Shown one piece after another: positions 8,067 through 17,532 of a DNA stretch of 64,000 nt. This DNA is from Butyrivibrio sp. WCD3002 (GTDB lineage Bacteria; Bacillota; Clostridia; Lachnospirales; Lachnospiraceae): assembly GCF_000424265.1 (NCBI RefSeq), contig NZ_AUJO01000014.1:1-64000 (forward strand). Reading direction: 5' to 3'. Below the pieces are notes generated by a model. That model was not told the origin of the DNA and searched no databases. It saw only the letters and a program-made list of their open reading frames with translations. Position 1 is the first letter of the stretch, and every line of letters starts with the position of its first letter. The translations under genes and the position numbers were made by a program.

Positions 8067-8930
8067 TTACCTTGCGTGCTTAAGATCCCTGTGATATTTC
8101 TTAATACCAAACTCATTTCTGTCCTTAAGCTTTTCATAAATCTCATTCGCTATTGTTACTGATCTGTGCTGGCCACCGGTACAACCGATTGCCACTACGA
8201 GCTGGTACTTACCCTCATTAATATAGCCCGGAACCAAAAATTCAAGCATGTCCGTCAGCTTATCCAGAAACTGTCCGCACTCCGGAAAGCTCTTCACATA
8301 ATCCTGAACCTCTTTATCATTGCCGGTAAGATGCTTTAATTCTTCTATATAAAACGGATTTGGCAAAAATCTCACGTCAAAAACAAGATCCGCATCCGAA
8401 GGAATACCATGCTTAAAACCAAAGGAAAGAATTGTAACCATAAGATTATTGTGCTTCTCGTTAGCCACAAAAATCTTATCCATCTCTACCTTAAATTCGC
8501 GGGTAAGAAGCTGCGAGGTATCAATGATATAATCCGCCAGTGAACGAATCTTTGACAACAGCTCTCTTTCCTTTGTAATACCGTCCTCAATTCTTCCATC
8601 AGGTGAAAGGGGATGACGTCTTCTGGATTCCTTATATCTCTTTACAAGGACAGCATCCGAACATTCAAGGAAAAGAATCTCGACATTAAGGCCTCTTTTT
8701 CTGGCCTCCTCAATGATCCTTGGTGCATCCTCAAAGCGCTGTCCGGAGCGCACATCAAAGCCAAGGGCAACCTTGGTTATTTCACTGTCAGGTACAGATA
8801 TAAGCTCTATAAATTTCTCAAACAGACTCGGCGGAAGATTATCAACGCAATAAAATCCATCATCTTCAAGCATATGAATTGCAGTAGATTTTCCACCACC
8901 GCTCATACCGGTCACGATTACGATTCTCAT
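8067..8930 (-). CDS. rapZ: RapZ/YvcJ-type nucleotide-binding protein
   Basis: RapZ-family P-loop protein. The Walker A GMSGGGKSTA is at residues 8-17 and the C-terminal domain has the conserved GCTGGQHRSVTIANE segment near residue 250. In enterobacteria RapZ directs RNase E to the GlmZ small RNA. In Gram-positives (YvcJ) it binds and hydrolyses nucleotides and influences competence and cell-wall precursors. At 287 residues it is full length. It starts 2 nt after the murB stop, so the block murB-rapZ-whiA is probably one transcript. Confidence 0.93.
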   Translation of the reverse strand: MRIVIVTGMSGGGKSTAIHMLEDDGFYCVDNLPPSLFEKFIELISVPDSEITKVALGFDVRSGQRFEDAPRIIEEARKRGLNVEILFLECSDAVLVKRYKESRRRHPLSPDGRIEDGITKERELLSKIRSLADYIIDTSQLLTREFKVEMDKIFVANEKHNNLMVTILSFGFKHGIPSDADLVFDVRFLPNPFYIEELKHLTGNDKEVQDYVKSFPECGQFLDKLTDMLEFLVPGYINEGKYQLVVAIGCTGGQHRSVTIANEIYEKLKDRNEFGIKKYHRDLKHAR

Positions 8931-8932
8931 CC

Positions 8933-9859
8933 TTAAAACTCTCCCAGTCTGATAACCTCCGGATCAAGCATCACTCCGGAATTTTCAAATACCTTTTTCT
9001 GTACATCTTTAATAAGTTTATCGACATCCTCTGACGTCGCTTTACCTTTATTTACAACAAAACCGCAATGCTTTTCGGAAACCTGCGCATCTCCAACACT
9101 GTACCCCCGAAGACCGGCTTCCTCAATAAGCTTACCTGCAAAATTTCCCTCAGGCCTTTTAAAGGTAGATCCTGCACTTGGAAACTCCAGCGGCTGCTTA
9201 TCACGCCTTCTGCCCATCAGCTCGTTCATGGTGCTCTCTATCTGATCCTTATTGCCCTTTGACAGCTCTATCTCAGCACCAAGAATTACGCAGGGTCTGT
9301 TCTTGAATGCACTGCTTCGATAGCCAAATTCCGCCTCTTCACCTGTAAATACCCTGACGGTCCCGTCAGGCTCCATAATGGAGACTTTTTGTACAACCTG
9401 CTTCATTTCTCCGCCATAAGCACCTGCATTCATTATCAGTGCTCCGCCGATAGTTCCGGGGATTCCATGAGCAAACTCAAAGCCTGTAAGGCAATTATCC
9501 TTTGCCATATTGGCAACAGCTGAATTAAAAGCTGCTGAACCAGCAGACACATGTGTATCATCAAGAAGTCTGATCTCTGAAAACTCACCGCCAAGAGAAA
9601 CTATAACGCCTCTAAAGCCTTTGTCAGAAACAAGGAGATTACTTCCGTTTCCAATCACATAGAAGTCCTTGAAAAACTCCATATTATGCTCTGAAAACAG
9701 CTTAAGAAGCGAAGACAGCTCACCTTGACTATTAATTCTCACAAAATAATCGGCAGGCCCACCGATCCTGAAGGTGGTGTGCCTGCTCAAATCTTCATTT
9801 TCTATTATGCATTTATCCGAAATTATTCGGGATAATTCTTCTGATAATTCTGATCTCAT
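8933..9859 (-). CDS. murB: UDP-N-acetylenolpyruvoylglucosamine reductase
   Basis: MurB uses NADPH and FAD to reduce UDP-GlcNAc-enolpyruvate to UDP-MurNAc in peptidoglycan synthesis. The FAD-binding segments (RHTTFRIGGPADYF near residue 30, GNGSNLLVSDKGF, EFAHGIPGTIGGALIMNAGA) are clear, and the AGSTFKRP segment carries the catalytic serine. Its end (VVNKGKATSEDVDKLI, LDPEVIRLGEF) is typical of the Gram-positive type. The start at ATG 9859, two bases after the glucokinase stop, gives 308 residues; the frame is open further upstream but that would run into glk. Confidence 0.95.
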   Translation of the reverse strand: MRSELSEELSRIISDKCIIENEDLSRHTTFRIGGPADYFVRINSQGELSSLLKLFSEHNMEFFKDFYVIGNGSNLLVSDKGFRGVIVSLGGEFSEIRLLDDTHVSAGSAAFNSAVANMAKDNCLTGFEFAHGIPGTIGGALIMNAGAYGGEMKQVVQKVSIMEPDGTVRVFTGEEAEFGYRSSAFKNRPCVILGAEIELSKGNKDQIESTMNELMGRRRDKQPLEFPSAGSTFKRPEGNFAGKLIEEAGLRGYSVGDAQVSEKHCGFVVNKGKATSEDVDKLIKDVQKKVFENSGVMLDPEVIRLGEF

Positions 9860-9860
9860 T

Positions 9861-10829
9861 TTACTGTATTGAATCCAAAACCAGCTTAGCTGCTCCAAAT
9901 AATCCTGCATCATTTCCAAGCTTTGCAAGAGCAAACTTTGTTCTCTTTGCGCCGTGGAAAACATACTTCTCAAAGGAAGGACGAACCAGATCAAAGAGGA
10001 TATCTCCTGCCTTGGATACTCCACCGCCAAATACGATGATCTCAGGGTTAATGGTTGAAGCGATCATGGCAAGACCCTTTCCAAGATAATCACCATAGCG
10101 TGTAATTGCTACGTTAGCAAGCTTATCTCCGTTCTTGGCAGCATCGAAAATGTCCTTACATACGAAGTCCTTACCGCGAAGAACACATTCTTCATCACTC
10201 TCTTCAAGAACTCTGTTCATGAGAAGAACTGCTCCGGTAGCACTTGCATACTGCTCAAGGCATCCGTGATTACCGCAGCCACACCGTAAAGGCTCATCAT
10301 CCTCAATATGAATATGTCCGATCTCACCGCCAGCACCTGTAGCACCGTTGAAAATCTTACCGTTGTGAATGATTCCGCCGCCTACGCCGGTACCAAGGGT
10401 AACCATGAGCATATCCTTGTAGCCCTGGCCACCGCCCATCCAGTACTCACCAAGAGCTGCAACGTTGGCGTCATTACCGCACTTAACAGGCATCTTTACA
10501 AGGTTATGAAGCTCATCCTTCATATTGAACTCGCTCCAGCCAAGGTTAACTGCCTTGAAAATTGTTCCATCATCACTGAAGGGACCGGGTGCGCCTGCAC
10601 CGACACCTACTACCTGTGAATCCTTTATACCTCTGTCTTCCATCTTCTTGCGGATAGCTTCTGCAATATCTGGAAGAACGTATTCACCGTTGTTCTCTGT
10701 TCTTGTAGGAATCTCCCAAACCTCTATCTTGTGGCCGTCCATATCAAGAAGACCGATCTTAACGGTTGTTCCGCCTATATCTACTCCAAATACATATTTT
10801 TCTACAAGACTTGATGTGTTGTTTTCCAT
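9861..10829 (-). CDS. glk: ROK-family glucokinase
   Basis: This kinase phosphorylates glucose with ATP. The N-terminal phosphate-1 motif DIGGTTVKIG (near residue 16), the VTLGTGVGGGII segment and the ROK zinc motif CGCGNHGCLEQYAS (three cysteines plus an upstream histidine, near residue 180) are all present, and there is no N-terminal DNA-binding domain, so it is an enzyme and not a ROK repressor. It sits between hprK and murB, placing sugar entry next to the catabolite-repression kinase. Confidence 0.92.
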   Translation of the reverse strand: MENNTSSLVEKYVFGVDIGGTTVKIGLLDMDGHKIEVWEIPTRTENNGEYVLPDIAEAIRKKMEDRGIKDSQVVGVGAGAPGPFSDDGTIFKAVNLGWSEFNMKDELHNLVKMPVKCGNDANVAALGEYWMGGGQGYKDMLMVTLGTGVGGGIIHNGKIFNGATGAGGEIGHIHIEDDEPLRCGCGNHGCLEQYASATGAVLLMNRVLEESDEECVLRGKDFVCKDIFDAAKNGDKLANVAITRYGDYLGKGLAMIASTINPEIIVFGGGVSKAGDILFDLVRPSFEKYVFHGAKRTKFALAKLGNDAGLFGAAKLVLDSIQ

Positions 10830-10849
10830 TTTGTTTTCCTCTGCTTTAT

Positions 10850-11788
10850 TTAGTCGTCGTCTTCCTGCCCACGGGCAAGTGAATTCTGAACTCTGTTATA
10901 GAGCTCCTGTGCGGCATTGTAACCCATCATCTTCTGTCTGTGGTTAACTGCTGCCGATTCACAGATGATAGCCAGATTACGTCCGGGACGAATCGGGATT
11001 CTGTGGCAAACGATCTTGTTGCCAAGATACTCTGTGTATTCCTCTTCAAGACCGAGTCTGTCGTATTCCTTATCCTTATCCCAGTCTTCGAGTTTAATTA
11101 CCAGATCGATATTCTGAGTATCGCGGACACTTGATACACCAAAAAGTGTCTTAACATCCACAATACCAATACCTCTAAGCTCAATGAAATGTCTCGTAAT
11201 ATCAGGTGCTGTACCGATAAGTGTTACATCACTGACCTTGCGGATCTCAACAACGTCATCCGAAACAAGTCTGTGTCCTCTCTTTATAAGCTCGAGAGCT
11301 GCCTCTGATTTACCGATTCCGCTCTCACCTGTAATAAGAAGACCCACACCATATACATCAACAAGAACGCCGTGGATTGAGATGCAGGGTGCAAGCTCTA
11401 CATTAAGCCATCTGATAATCTCTGCCATAAATGATGAGGTGGATTTCTGGGTTACCATTATCGGTACCTGCTCCTCTATGGCTATTCTCACAAATAACGG
11501 ATCCGGAACAAGACTTCTGCAGAAAACTACTGCCGGTATATCAAATGAAAGAAACTCTCTGTATACCCTCTCCTTGTCTGCATCCGGAATTGATTCCATA
11601 TATGTGTATTCAACGAAACCGATAACCTGCAATCTTGTTGCTTCAAAATGCTCAAAGTATCCTGCGAGCTGAAGAGCAGGTCTGTTAATATCCGGCTGAT
11701 GAATTCTGATTCTGGAGATATCTATCTCTTTTGTGAGATTTTCAAGCTCCATTTTCTTTACAACTGTTTTAAGCTTTACTGTTGCCAT
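10850..11788 (-). CDS. hprK: HPr kinase/phosphorylase
   Basis: HprK phosphorylates and dephosphorylates Ser46 of HPr and Crh in response to ATP, phosphate and glycolytic intermediates. The Walker A GESGIGKSEAALE lies near residue 155, the HprK motifs RGIGIVDVKTLFG and RPGRNLAIICE follow, and 312 residues is the family length. In this window its likely client is the Crh-like protein at 6825. It precedes glk by 20 nt in the same direction. Confidence 0.95.
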   Translation of the reverse strand: MATVKLKTVVKKMELENLTKEIDISRIRIHQPDINRPALQLAGYFEHFEATRLQVIGFVEYTYMESIPDADKERVYREFLSFDIPAVVFCRSLVPDPLFVRIAIEEQVPIMVTQKSTSSFMAEIIRWLNVELAPCISIHGVLVDVYGVGLLITGESGIGKSEAALELIKRGHRLVSDDVVEIRKVSDVTLIGTAPDITRHFIELRGIGIVDVKTLFGVSSVRDTQNIDLVIKLEDWDKDKEYDRLGLEEEYTEYLGNKIVCHRIPIRPGRNLAIICESAAVNHRQKMMGYNAAQELYNRVQNSLARGQEDDD

Positions 11789-11826
11789 GTGTTACCCCCC
11801 TTGTTAAACAAAGACAGTTTACCATA

Positions 11827-13701
11827 TTATCCCTGTTTGTGAAAGTAATTATAAATGTCGTTTGCGGCGTTTTCCGGTATCTCCGGAATGGATTTAAGCT
11901 CCTCTACCTCCGCATTTCTGATCTCGTCAATTGACTTAAAGTGTCTCATCAGAGCCTTGCGTCTTGCAGGTCCAACACCGGGAATATCATCAAGGGAGCT
12001 CTTTACCTGAGCCTTGGATCTTAAGGACCTGTGATATTCTATGGCAAATCTGTGGGCCTCATCCTGAATTCTGGTGATCAGCTTAAAGCCTTCAGAATGT
12101 CTGTCTATGGGAAGCTCTGTATTGTTGAAATAAAGGCCTCTTGTTCTATGATTATCGTCCTTTACCATTCCGCACACGGGAATGTTTATCCCAAGCTCAT
12201 CAAGAACCCTGAGACATATATTTACCTGTCCGCGTCCGCCATCCATCAGAATCAGATCCGGAAATTTGGTAAAGCTTCCGTACTGCGCATCTATTTCCCT
12301 AAGCTCAAGTTCATGTCGTTCCTCAAGGCCGTGCATAAGTCTTCTTGTAAGGACCTCCTTCATGCAGGCATAATCATCGGGGCCTGTGACTGATTTTATT
12401 CTGAACTTACGATAGTCACTTCTCTTTGGCTTTCCCTTTTCATATACAACCATGGAACCTACGTTGGCAAAGCCACTGATATTGGAAATATCATAGGCCT
12501 CCATTCTTGTCAGTCCCTTGATTCCAAGAATACTCTCGATCTCCTTAACCGCTCCGATGGTTCTGCCCTCTTCACGCTTTAATCTCTCTTTATCCTTGGA
12601 TAAAACCAGCTCCGCGTTCTGGGCAGCAAGTTCCATCAACTTTTCCTTCTGTCCGCGCTCCGGAACACTGATATAGACTCTGCTGCCCTTGCGGTCAGTG
12701 AGCCACTTCTCGATTATCTCCATGTCCTCTATGGGCTCCGGAAGCATTAGCTCTCTTGGAATAAACGGCGTTCCTGCATAGAACTGCTTCACAAAGTTAA
12801 GAAGAATCTCATCTCTGGGATTGCCTGAAATATGCGTCATATAAAAATGCTCGCGGCCTATAAGTCTTCCGTCGCGGACAAAGAATACCTGCACAACAGC
12901 ATCATTTTCATCTGCTGCAATGGCAAGAATATCCTTATCTTCCATGGCTGCATCCGTCATCTTCTGCTTCTGGGCAACCTGCCTTACGCTGGCAAGAAGA
13001 TCTCTGTAATAAGCGGCTCTTTCAAAATTCAGTTCCTCCGAAGCAGCCTCCATCTTATCGGATAAATCCTTCATGATAGGAGCATAATTACCGTCAAGGA
13101 AATTCAAGGCGCCAGCTATTCTCTGTCCATATTCTTCCTTGGATATTTTCCCGTCACAAGGGGCTGAGCACCTTCCCATATGATAATTAAGGCAGGGTCT
13201 GTCTACACCTATATCCCTTGGAAGAACCCTGTTGCAGGTCCTAAGACCATATATCTTGTTTATCAGCTCGATAGTATCCTTTACTGCCGCAGCACTGGTA
13301 AATGGTCCATAGTATCTGGACTTGTCCTTTTTCATTATTCTGGAAAAAAGAATTCTTGGGAAATCCTCGGATACCGTTACCTTTATATAAGGATATGTCT
13401 TATCATCCTTAAGCATGGTGTTATATCTGGGGCTGTTCTCCTTGATAAGATTGTTCTCAAGTACAAGGGCCTCAAGCTCAGAGTCTGTAACTATGTACTC
13501 AAACCTGGCTATCTGCGAAACCATTCTGTCTATCTGAGGTCCTCGACCCACAATCTTACGAAAATAAGACCTCACACGATTGTGGAGGTTAATAGCCTTA
13601 CCGACATACATGATGGTATCATTCTCATCACGCATTATATAAACGCCCGGCTGATTAGGCAGCTTTTTTAATTCTTCCTGTACGTTAAATTTCTCTTCCA
13701 T
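11827..13701 (-). CDS. uvrC: Excinuclease ABC subunit C
   Basis: UvrC makes both incisions in nucleotide excision repair. The domains run in the usual order: GIY-YIG nuclease ([20 protein letters not shown] at residues 20-39), a cysteine-bearing region near residues 157-175, a UVR motif ([18 protein letters not shown] near 215), the RNase H-like C-terminal nuclease ([12 protein letters not shown] with its aspartate) and terminal helix-hairpin-helix motifs ([17 protein letters not shown]). At 624 residues it is full length. Confidence 0.97.
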   Translation of the reverse strand: MEEKFNVQEELKKLPNQPGVYIMRDENDTIMYVGKAINLHNRVRSYFRKIVGRGPQIDRMVSQIARFEYIVTDSELEALVLENNLIKENSPRYNTMLKDDKTYPYIKVTVSEDFPRILFSRIMKKDKSRYYGPFTSAAAVKDTIELINKIYGLRTCNRVLPRDIGVDRPCLNYHMGRCSAPCDGKISKEEYGQRIAGALNFLDGNYAPIMKDLSDKMEAASEELNFERAAYYRDLLASVRQVAQKQKMTDAAMEDKDILAIAADENDAVVQVFFVRDGRLIGREHFYMTHISGNPRDEILLNFVKQFYAGTPFIPRELMLPEPIEDMEIIEKWLTDRKGSRVYISVPERGQKEKLMELAAQNAELVLSKDKERLKREEGRTIGAVKEIESILGIKGLTRMEAYDISNISGFANVGSMVVYEKGKPKRSDYRKFRIKSVTGPDDYACMKEVLTRRLMHGLEERHELELREIDAQYGSFTKFPDLILMDGGRGQVNICLRVLDELGINIPVCGMVKDDNHRTRGLYFNNTELPIDRHSEGFKLITRIQDEAHRFAIEYHRSLRSKAQVKSSLDDIPGVGPARRKALMRHFKSIDEIRNAEVEELKSIPEIPENAANDIYNYFHKQG

Positions 13702-13720
13702 ATAAAAATAATAGCATTAA

Positions 13721-13741
13721 GGCTGCCGCAATGCGACAGCC
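13721..13741 (-). terminator. Hairpin between ftsH and uvrC
   Basis: A 9-bp stem (13721-13729 against 13733-13741) with a 3-nt loop fills the 52-nt gap. The following minus-strand sequence is only moderately T-rich (TTAATGCTATTATTTTT), so it may be a weak terminator or an RNA-processing or stability hairpin. Confidence 0.45.
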
Positions 13742-13753
13742 CTATATATAAGT

Positions 13754-15994
13754 TTACTTATTATCAAAATTGTCAGGCACATGTGAAAAACGTCCACCGC
13801 TTGGAGTAGCACTGTTCTCTGTAGGTGCGGAAGGGTTCTCCTGATAAGGATTCTGAAATGCAGTCTGCGGAACATCGGGTGTCCAATCAATCAGTGGTTC
13901 ATCCTCTTTAGCATCCGAAGAATTATCACTCTGATCCTCATTATCTCCGACAGTCACCTCAAAGGTTGGAGCTGTTGTCTGAGTGCTTACTGCCTCAGCT
14001 GCTTTTCTCTCCTCCTTTGTGGGAATATTCTCGCCAACTGCTGCAGACTCAGGTCTTGTAGCATATATTCTTCCACGTTTTGCAGCCTCTGCTTCCTCAT
14101 CGGTAGGTTCGGGAATATTCTCAACCTCCCTGTAAATCTTCATGAATTCCTTACCGGTGATAGTCTCCTTCTCAATAAGGAACTGAGCAATCTTATCCAT
14201 GGAATCAAGGTGATCACGGATTATCTGCTTAGCCTTTTCATAGCATCCTGCAAGGAGCTCCTTAACCTCTTCATCAACAAGATATTCTGTCTGCTGGCTG
14301 CAGTTAAGAACTCTGTTTCCGTCAAGGTATCTGTTCTGAACAGATTCAAGCTGCATAAGTCCGAATCTTTCGCTCATACCAAACATTGTGATCATGCTGC
14401 GGGCCATTGAAGTTGCCTTCTCGATATCATTCTCCGCACCGGTTGTAACAGTATTGAAAATAACCTCCTCTGCAGCACGTCCGCCAAGGGTAACAATAAT
14501 ATCATCCAAAAGCTCGTCCTTAGTCTGAAGATATTTCTCATCCTCTGGCACCTGCATTACATAGCCAAGAGCTCCCATTGTTCTGGGAACAATAGTAATC
14601 TTCTGAACAGGCTCTGTATTCTTCTGAACCGCGCTGATAAGTGCATGTCCAACCTCGTGATAGGATACGATCTTTCTCTCCTCTTTACTGAGGATACGAT
14701 CCTTCTTCTCTTTACCCACAAGCACCTGCTCAACAGCTTCCATAAGATCCTGCTGGCATACATATTCTCTGTGAGCCTTAACAGCATTGATAGCTGCTTC
14801 GTTTATCATATTGGCAAGGTCTGAACCAACCGCACCGCTTGTTGCAAGGGCGATTCCCTTAAGATCAACGGTCTCATCCATTTTTACATCCTTGGAATGA
14901 ACCTTAAGAATCTCTTCACGTCCTTTGAGATCGGGCTTATCAACGATGATTCGTCTGTCAAAACGTCCGGGACGAAGCAGAGCCTTATCAAGTATCTCAG
15001 GTCTGTTGGTTGCGCCAAGAACCAGAACACCCTTGGATGAATCAAAACCGTCCATCTCTGAAAGAAGCTGGTTAAGAGTCTGCTCACGTTCTTCATTGCC
15101 ACCGTACTTATTATCACGGCTTCTACCGATAGCATCTATCTCGTCTATGAAAATAATGCAGGGAGCATTTTTACTTGCCTCAGCAAAAAGCTCACGAACG
15201 CGGCTTGCTCCAACACCTACATACAGCTCTATGAAATCAGAACCAGCAAGAGAATAGAAAGGAACATGTGCTTCACCCGCTACTGCTTTTGCAAGAAGTG
15301 TTTTACCTGTTCCGGGAGGTCCCACAAGAAGGGCTCCTTTAGGAAGCTTAGCACCTATCTTTACATATCGTCCGGGGTTATGGAGAAAATCTACTACCTC
15401 AACCAGGGACTCCTTTGCTTCATCCTCGCCTGCTACATCCTTGAAGGTAACTCCCGTTTCACGCTGCATGTATACCTTTGCATTGTTCTTACCTATGCCA
15501 AGCGGTCCACCGCCCTTGGACATACGTCTGAACACAAAGGAAATGATCAGCCACATGAGAAGAATCGGAAGGATGTAATACATTACAAATGAAAGTATTG
15601 CTCCTGATGAATCCGGAACCTCGCTGCTGACTTCAATACCTGCATTTAAAAGTCTCTTTGTCAGAGTAGCATCATCCTCGGCCTTACCTGTGTAATATGT
15701 AAGAACTGTGGCAGACCCGTAAAAAGGATTAAACTTCAGCTCATTCTTTCCCACTTTGGGAATAATATTAATCCTGTCATTCTCGATTACAACACTCTCA
15801 ACCTGTTCTTCCTTGATCATGTTGATGAATTCCGAGTAGGATATCTCCTTATTGCTGGTGGATGTCATAGCTCGCATGAAATATGTCATAAAGAGCATCG
15901 TCACAAGCGCTGCCACAACCAGAAGCAATATATTTTGTTTCCTGGGGCTGTTATCACCGCCGGAATTATTTTTGTTGTTTAAGTTATTATCCAT
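13754..15994 (-). CDS. ftsH: ATP-dependent membrane zinc metalloprotease FtsH
   Basis: FtsH degrades misassembled membrane proteins and short-lived regulators. Two membrane segments (residues 21-41 and about 133-153) flank an extracytoplasmic loop. The AAA+ module shows Walker A GPPGTGKTLLAKAV, Walker B IIFIDEIDAIGRSR and the second region of homology (ATNRPEILDKALLRPGRFDR). The protease zinc site SYHEVGHALISA (HExxH) follows. A C-terminal extension of about 120 residues, rich in acidic residues, Pro, Ser and Asn, goes beyond the E. coli length. A consensus promoter lies just upstream. Confidence 0.97.
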   Translation of the reverse strand: MDNNLNNKNNSGGDNSPRKQNILLLVVAALVTMLFMTYFMRAMTSTSNKEISYSEFINMIKEEQVESVVIENDRINIIPKVGKNELKFNPFYGSATVLTYYTGKAEDDATLTKRLLNAGIEVSSEVPDSSGAILSFVMYYILPILLMWLIISFVFRRMSKGGGPLGIGKNNAKVYMQRETGVTFKDVAGEDEAKESLVEVVDFLHNPGRYVKIGAKLPKGALLVGPPGTGKTLLAKAVAGEAHVPFYSLAGSDFIELYVGVGASRVRELFAEASKNAPCIIFIDEIDAIGRSRDNKYGGNEEREQTLNQLLSEMDGFDSSKGVLVLGATNRPEILDKALLRPGRFDRRIIVDKPDLKGREEILKVHSKDVKMDETVDLKGIALATSGAVGSDLANMINEAAINAVKAHREYVCQQDLMEAVEQVLVGKEKKDRILSKEERKIVSYHEVGHALISAVQKNTEPVQKITIVPRTMGALGYVMQVPEDEKYLQTKDELLDDIIVTLGGRAAEEVIFNTVTTGAENDIEKATSMARSMITMFGMSERFGLMQLESVQNRYLDGNRVLNCSQQTEYLVDEEVKELLAGCYEKAKQIIRDHLDSMDKIAQFLIEKETITGKEFMKIYREVENIPEPTDEEAEAAKRGRIYATRPESAAVGENIPTKEERKAAEAVSTQTTAPTFEVTVGDNEDQSDNSSDAKEDEPLIDWTPDVPQTAFQNPYQENPSAPTENSATPSGGRFSHVPDNFDNK

Positions 15995-16029
15995 CTACAT
16001 TCCCCTTACTTTCAGAGTCGTTCTGTTCT

Positions 16030-16058
16030 ATTATATTTATAACACGTATATAAATCAA
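16030..16058 (-). promoter_or_regulatory. ftsH promoter
   Basis: On the minus strand TTGATT (16053-16058) and TATAAT (16030-16035) are separated by exactly 17 bp, 35 nt before the ftsH start. Apart from this and the plus-strand promoter at 16239, the 304-nt region between the divergent genes (15995-16298) shows only a short TTGTCGGACAA palindrome. Confidence 0.75.
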
Positions 16059-16238
16059 TTGTGCACATGCGAAATTCCTGTGTCCAAATCATAAAAAAAG
16101 TATAAACTTTTCTCTGAAAATTACCACTGTTTCATCTTTGTCGGACAACATTTTTTAATTATCACATTATTTTGTGAAATAATCACCCTTAATCTGCTGA
16201 ATTTAACTACTAATTTGCGAATTAATCCTTCATATATA

Positions 16239-16247
16239 TGCTATAAT
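16239..16247 (+). promoter_or_regulatory. Extended -10 promoter of the SPFH gene
   Basis: TGCTATAAT is an extended -10 element 51 nt before the start codon. No good -35 box is visible at 17 bp. Confidence 0.55.
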
Positions 16248-16298
16248 CTTTGTAAAGTTTTTTCAAAGAAAAAGATATATTTAAGGAGGATATGTTAT

Positions 16299-17501
16299 AT
16301 GGGTATTTTAAAAGCTGGTATAGGTGCCGCTGCAGGGGTTCTTGCAGATTCCTGGAGAGACTATTTCTATTGTGATGCGCTTCCCGCAGATACACTTGCT
16401 GTTAAGGGTCAGCGCCGCACAGGAAAGTCAAGCTCCAATAAAGGAAATGAAAACATCATTTCAAACGGTTCAATCATCGCTGTTGCTGATGGTCAGTGCA
16501 TGATCCTTGTTGATCAGGGAAAGGTTACTGAAATCTGCGCTGAGCCCGGTGAATTCGTTTATGACACAAGCACAGAGCCTTCTCTTTTCTATGGAAGCCT
16601 CTCATCAAACATTGCAGAGACCTTTAAAAAGTTTGGTAAGCGCGTTGGCTTTGGCGGCGATACTGCTAATGATCAGAGAATCTACTATATAAATACAAAG
16701 GATATCATCGGCAACAAATACGGCACAGCTAATCCTGTTCCTTTCCGTGTTGTTGACAAGAACATCGGTCTTGATGTAGATATCGCTATCCGCTGCCACG
16801 GTGAGTACAGCTACAAGATAGTTGATCCTATTCTTTTCTACACAAATCTTTGCGGCAACTTCCAGGGTGAATACAAGCGTGATAACCTTGATTCACAGCT
16901 TAAGAGTGAGCTTCTTACAGCTCTTCAGCCCGCTTTTGCCAAGATCTCAGAGACAGGTGTACGCTACAGCGCACTTCCCGGACACACCACAGAGATCGCT
17001 GATGCCCTCAATGAAGTTCTTTCCTCAAAGTGGGGTGAGACCTATGGTATCAAGATTTCTACCTTTGGTATCAATTCCGTAAATGCTTCTGAAGAAGATG
17101 AAAAGATGATCAAGGAACTGCAGAAGAATGCAGTTTATACAAATCCCAACATGGCAGCCGCTACTCTTGTTGGTGCACAGGCACAGGCTATGCAGGATGC
17201 TGCTAAGAACACAGCAACAGGCCCTATGATGGCATTTGCAGGTATGAACATGGCTCAGCAGGCAGGCGGCGCTAATGCAGCCAATCTCTTCGCAATGGGT
17301 CAGCAGGCAGCTCCCGCTGCAGCTCCGGCTCCTCAGGCTGCTCCCGCTGCAGGATGGACCTGCTCCTGCGGAACTGTAAACACCGGTAACTTCTGCAGCA
17401 ACTGCGGTTCACCCAAGCCCTCAACTGACTGGACCTGCTCCTGCGGAACAGTTAACAGCGGCAATTTCTGCTCAAACTGTGGATCACCCAGACCCCAGTA
17501 A
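16299..17501 (+). CDS. SPFH/band 7 protein with two C-terminal zinc ribbons
   Basis: This 400-residue protein belongs to the YdjI-like group of SPFH proteins often annotated as virion core protein-like. The SPFH part covers about residues 45-280; a stretch rich in Ala, Gln and Met follows. It ends in two near-identical zinc ribbons, each with the pattern WTCSCGTVN-GNFCSNCGSP (two CxC...CxxC sets), which are direct repeats at the DNA level (17353-17424 and 17431-17500). AGGAGG nine bases upstream fixes the ATG at 16299. In Bacillus, YdjI works with the PspA-like YdjF/liaH membrane stress systems; a membrane-associated scaffold role here is inference. It heads the triad with the next two genes. 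Confidence 0.85.
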   Translation: MGILKAGIGAAAGVLADSWRDYFYCDALPADTLAVKGQRRTGKSSSNKGNENIISNGSIIAVADGQCMILVDQGKVTEICAEPGEFVYDTSTEPSLFYGSLSSNIAETFKKFGKRVGFGGDTANDQRIYYINTKDIIGNKYGTANPVPFRVVDKNIGLDVDIAIRCHGEYSYKIVDPILFYTNLCGNFQGEYKRDNLDSQLKSELLTALQPAFAKISETGVRYSALPGHTTEIADALNEVLSSKWGETYGIKISTFGINSVNASEEDEKMIKELQKNAVYTNPNMAAATLVGAQAQAMQDAAKNTATGPMMAFAGMNMAQQAGGANAANLFAMGQQAAPAAAPAPQAAPAAGWTCSCGTVNTGNFCSNCGSPKPSTDWTCSCGTVNSGNFCSNCGSPRPQ

Positions 17502-17532
17502 TTTATTACTCTGATTATTTAAGGATTTATTT

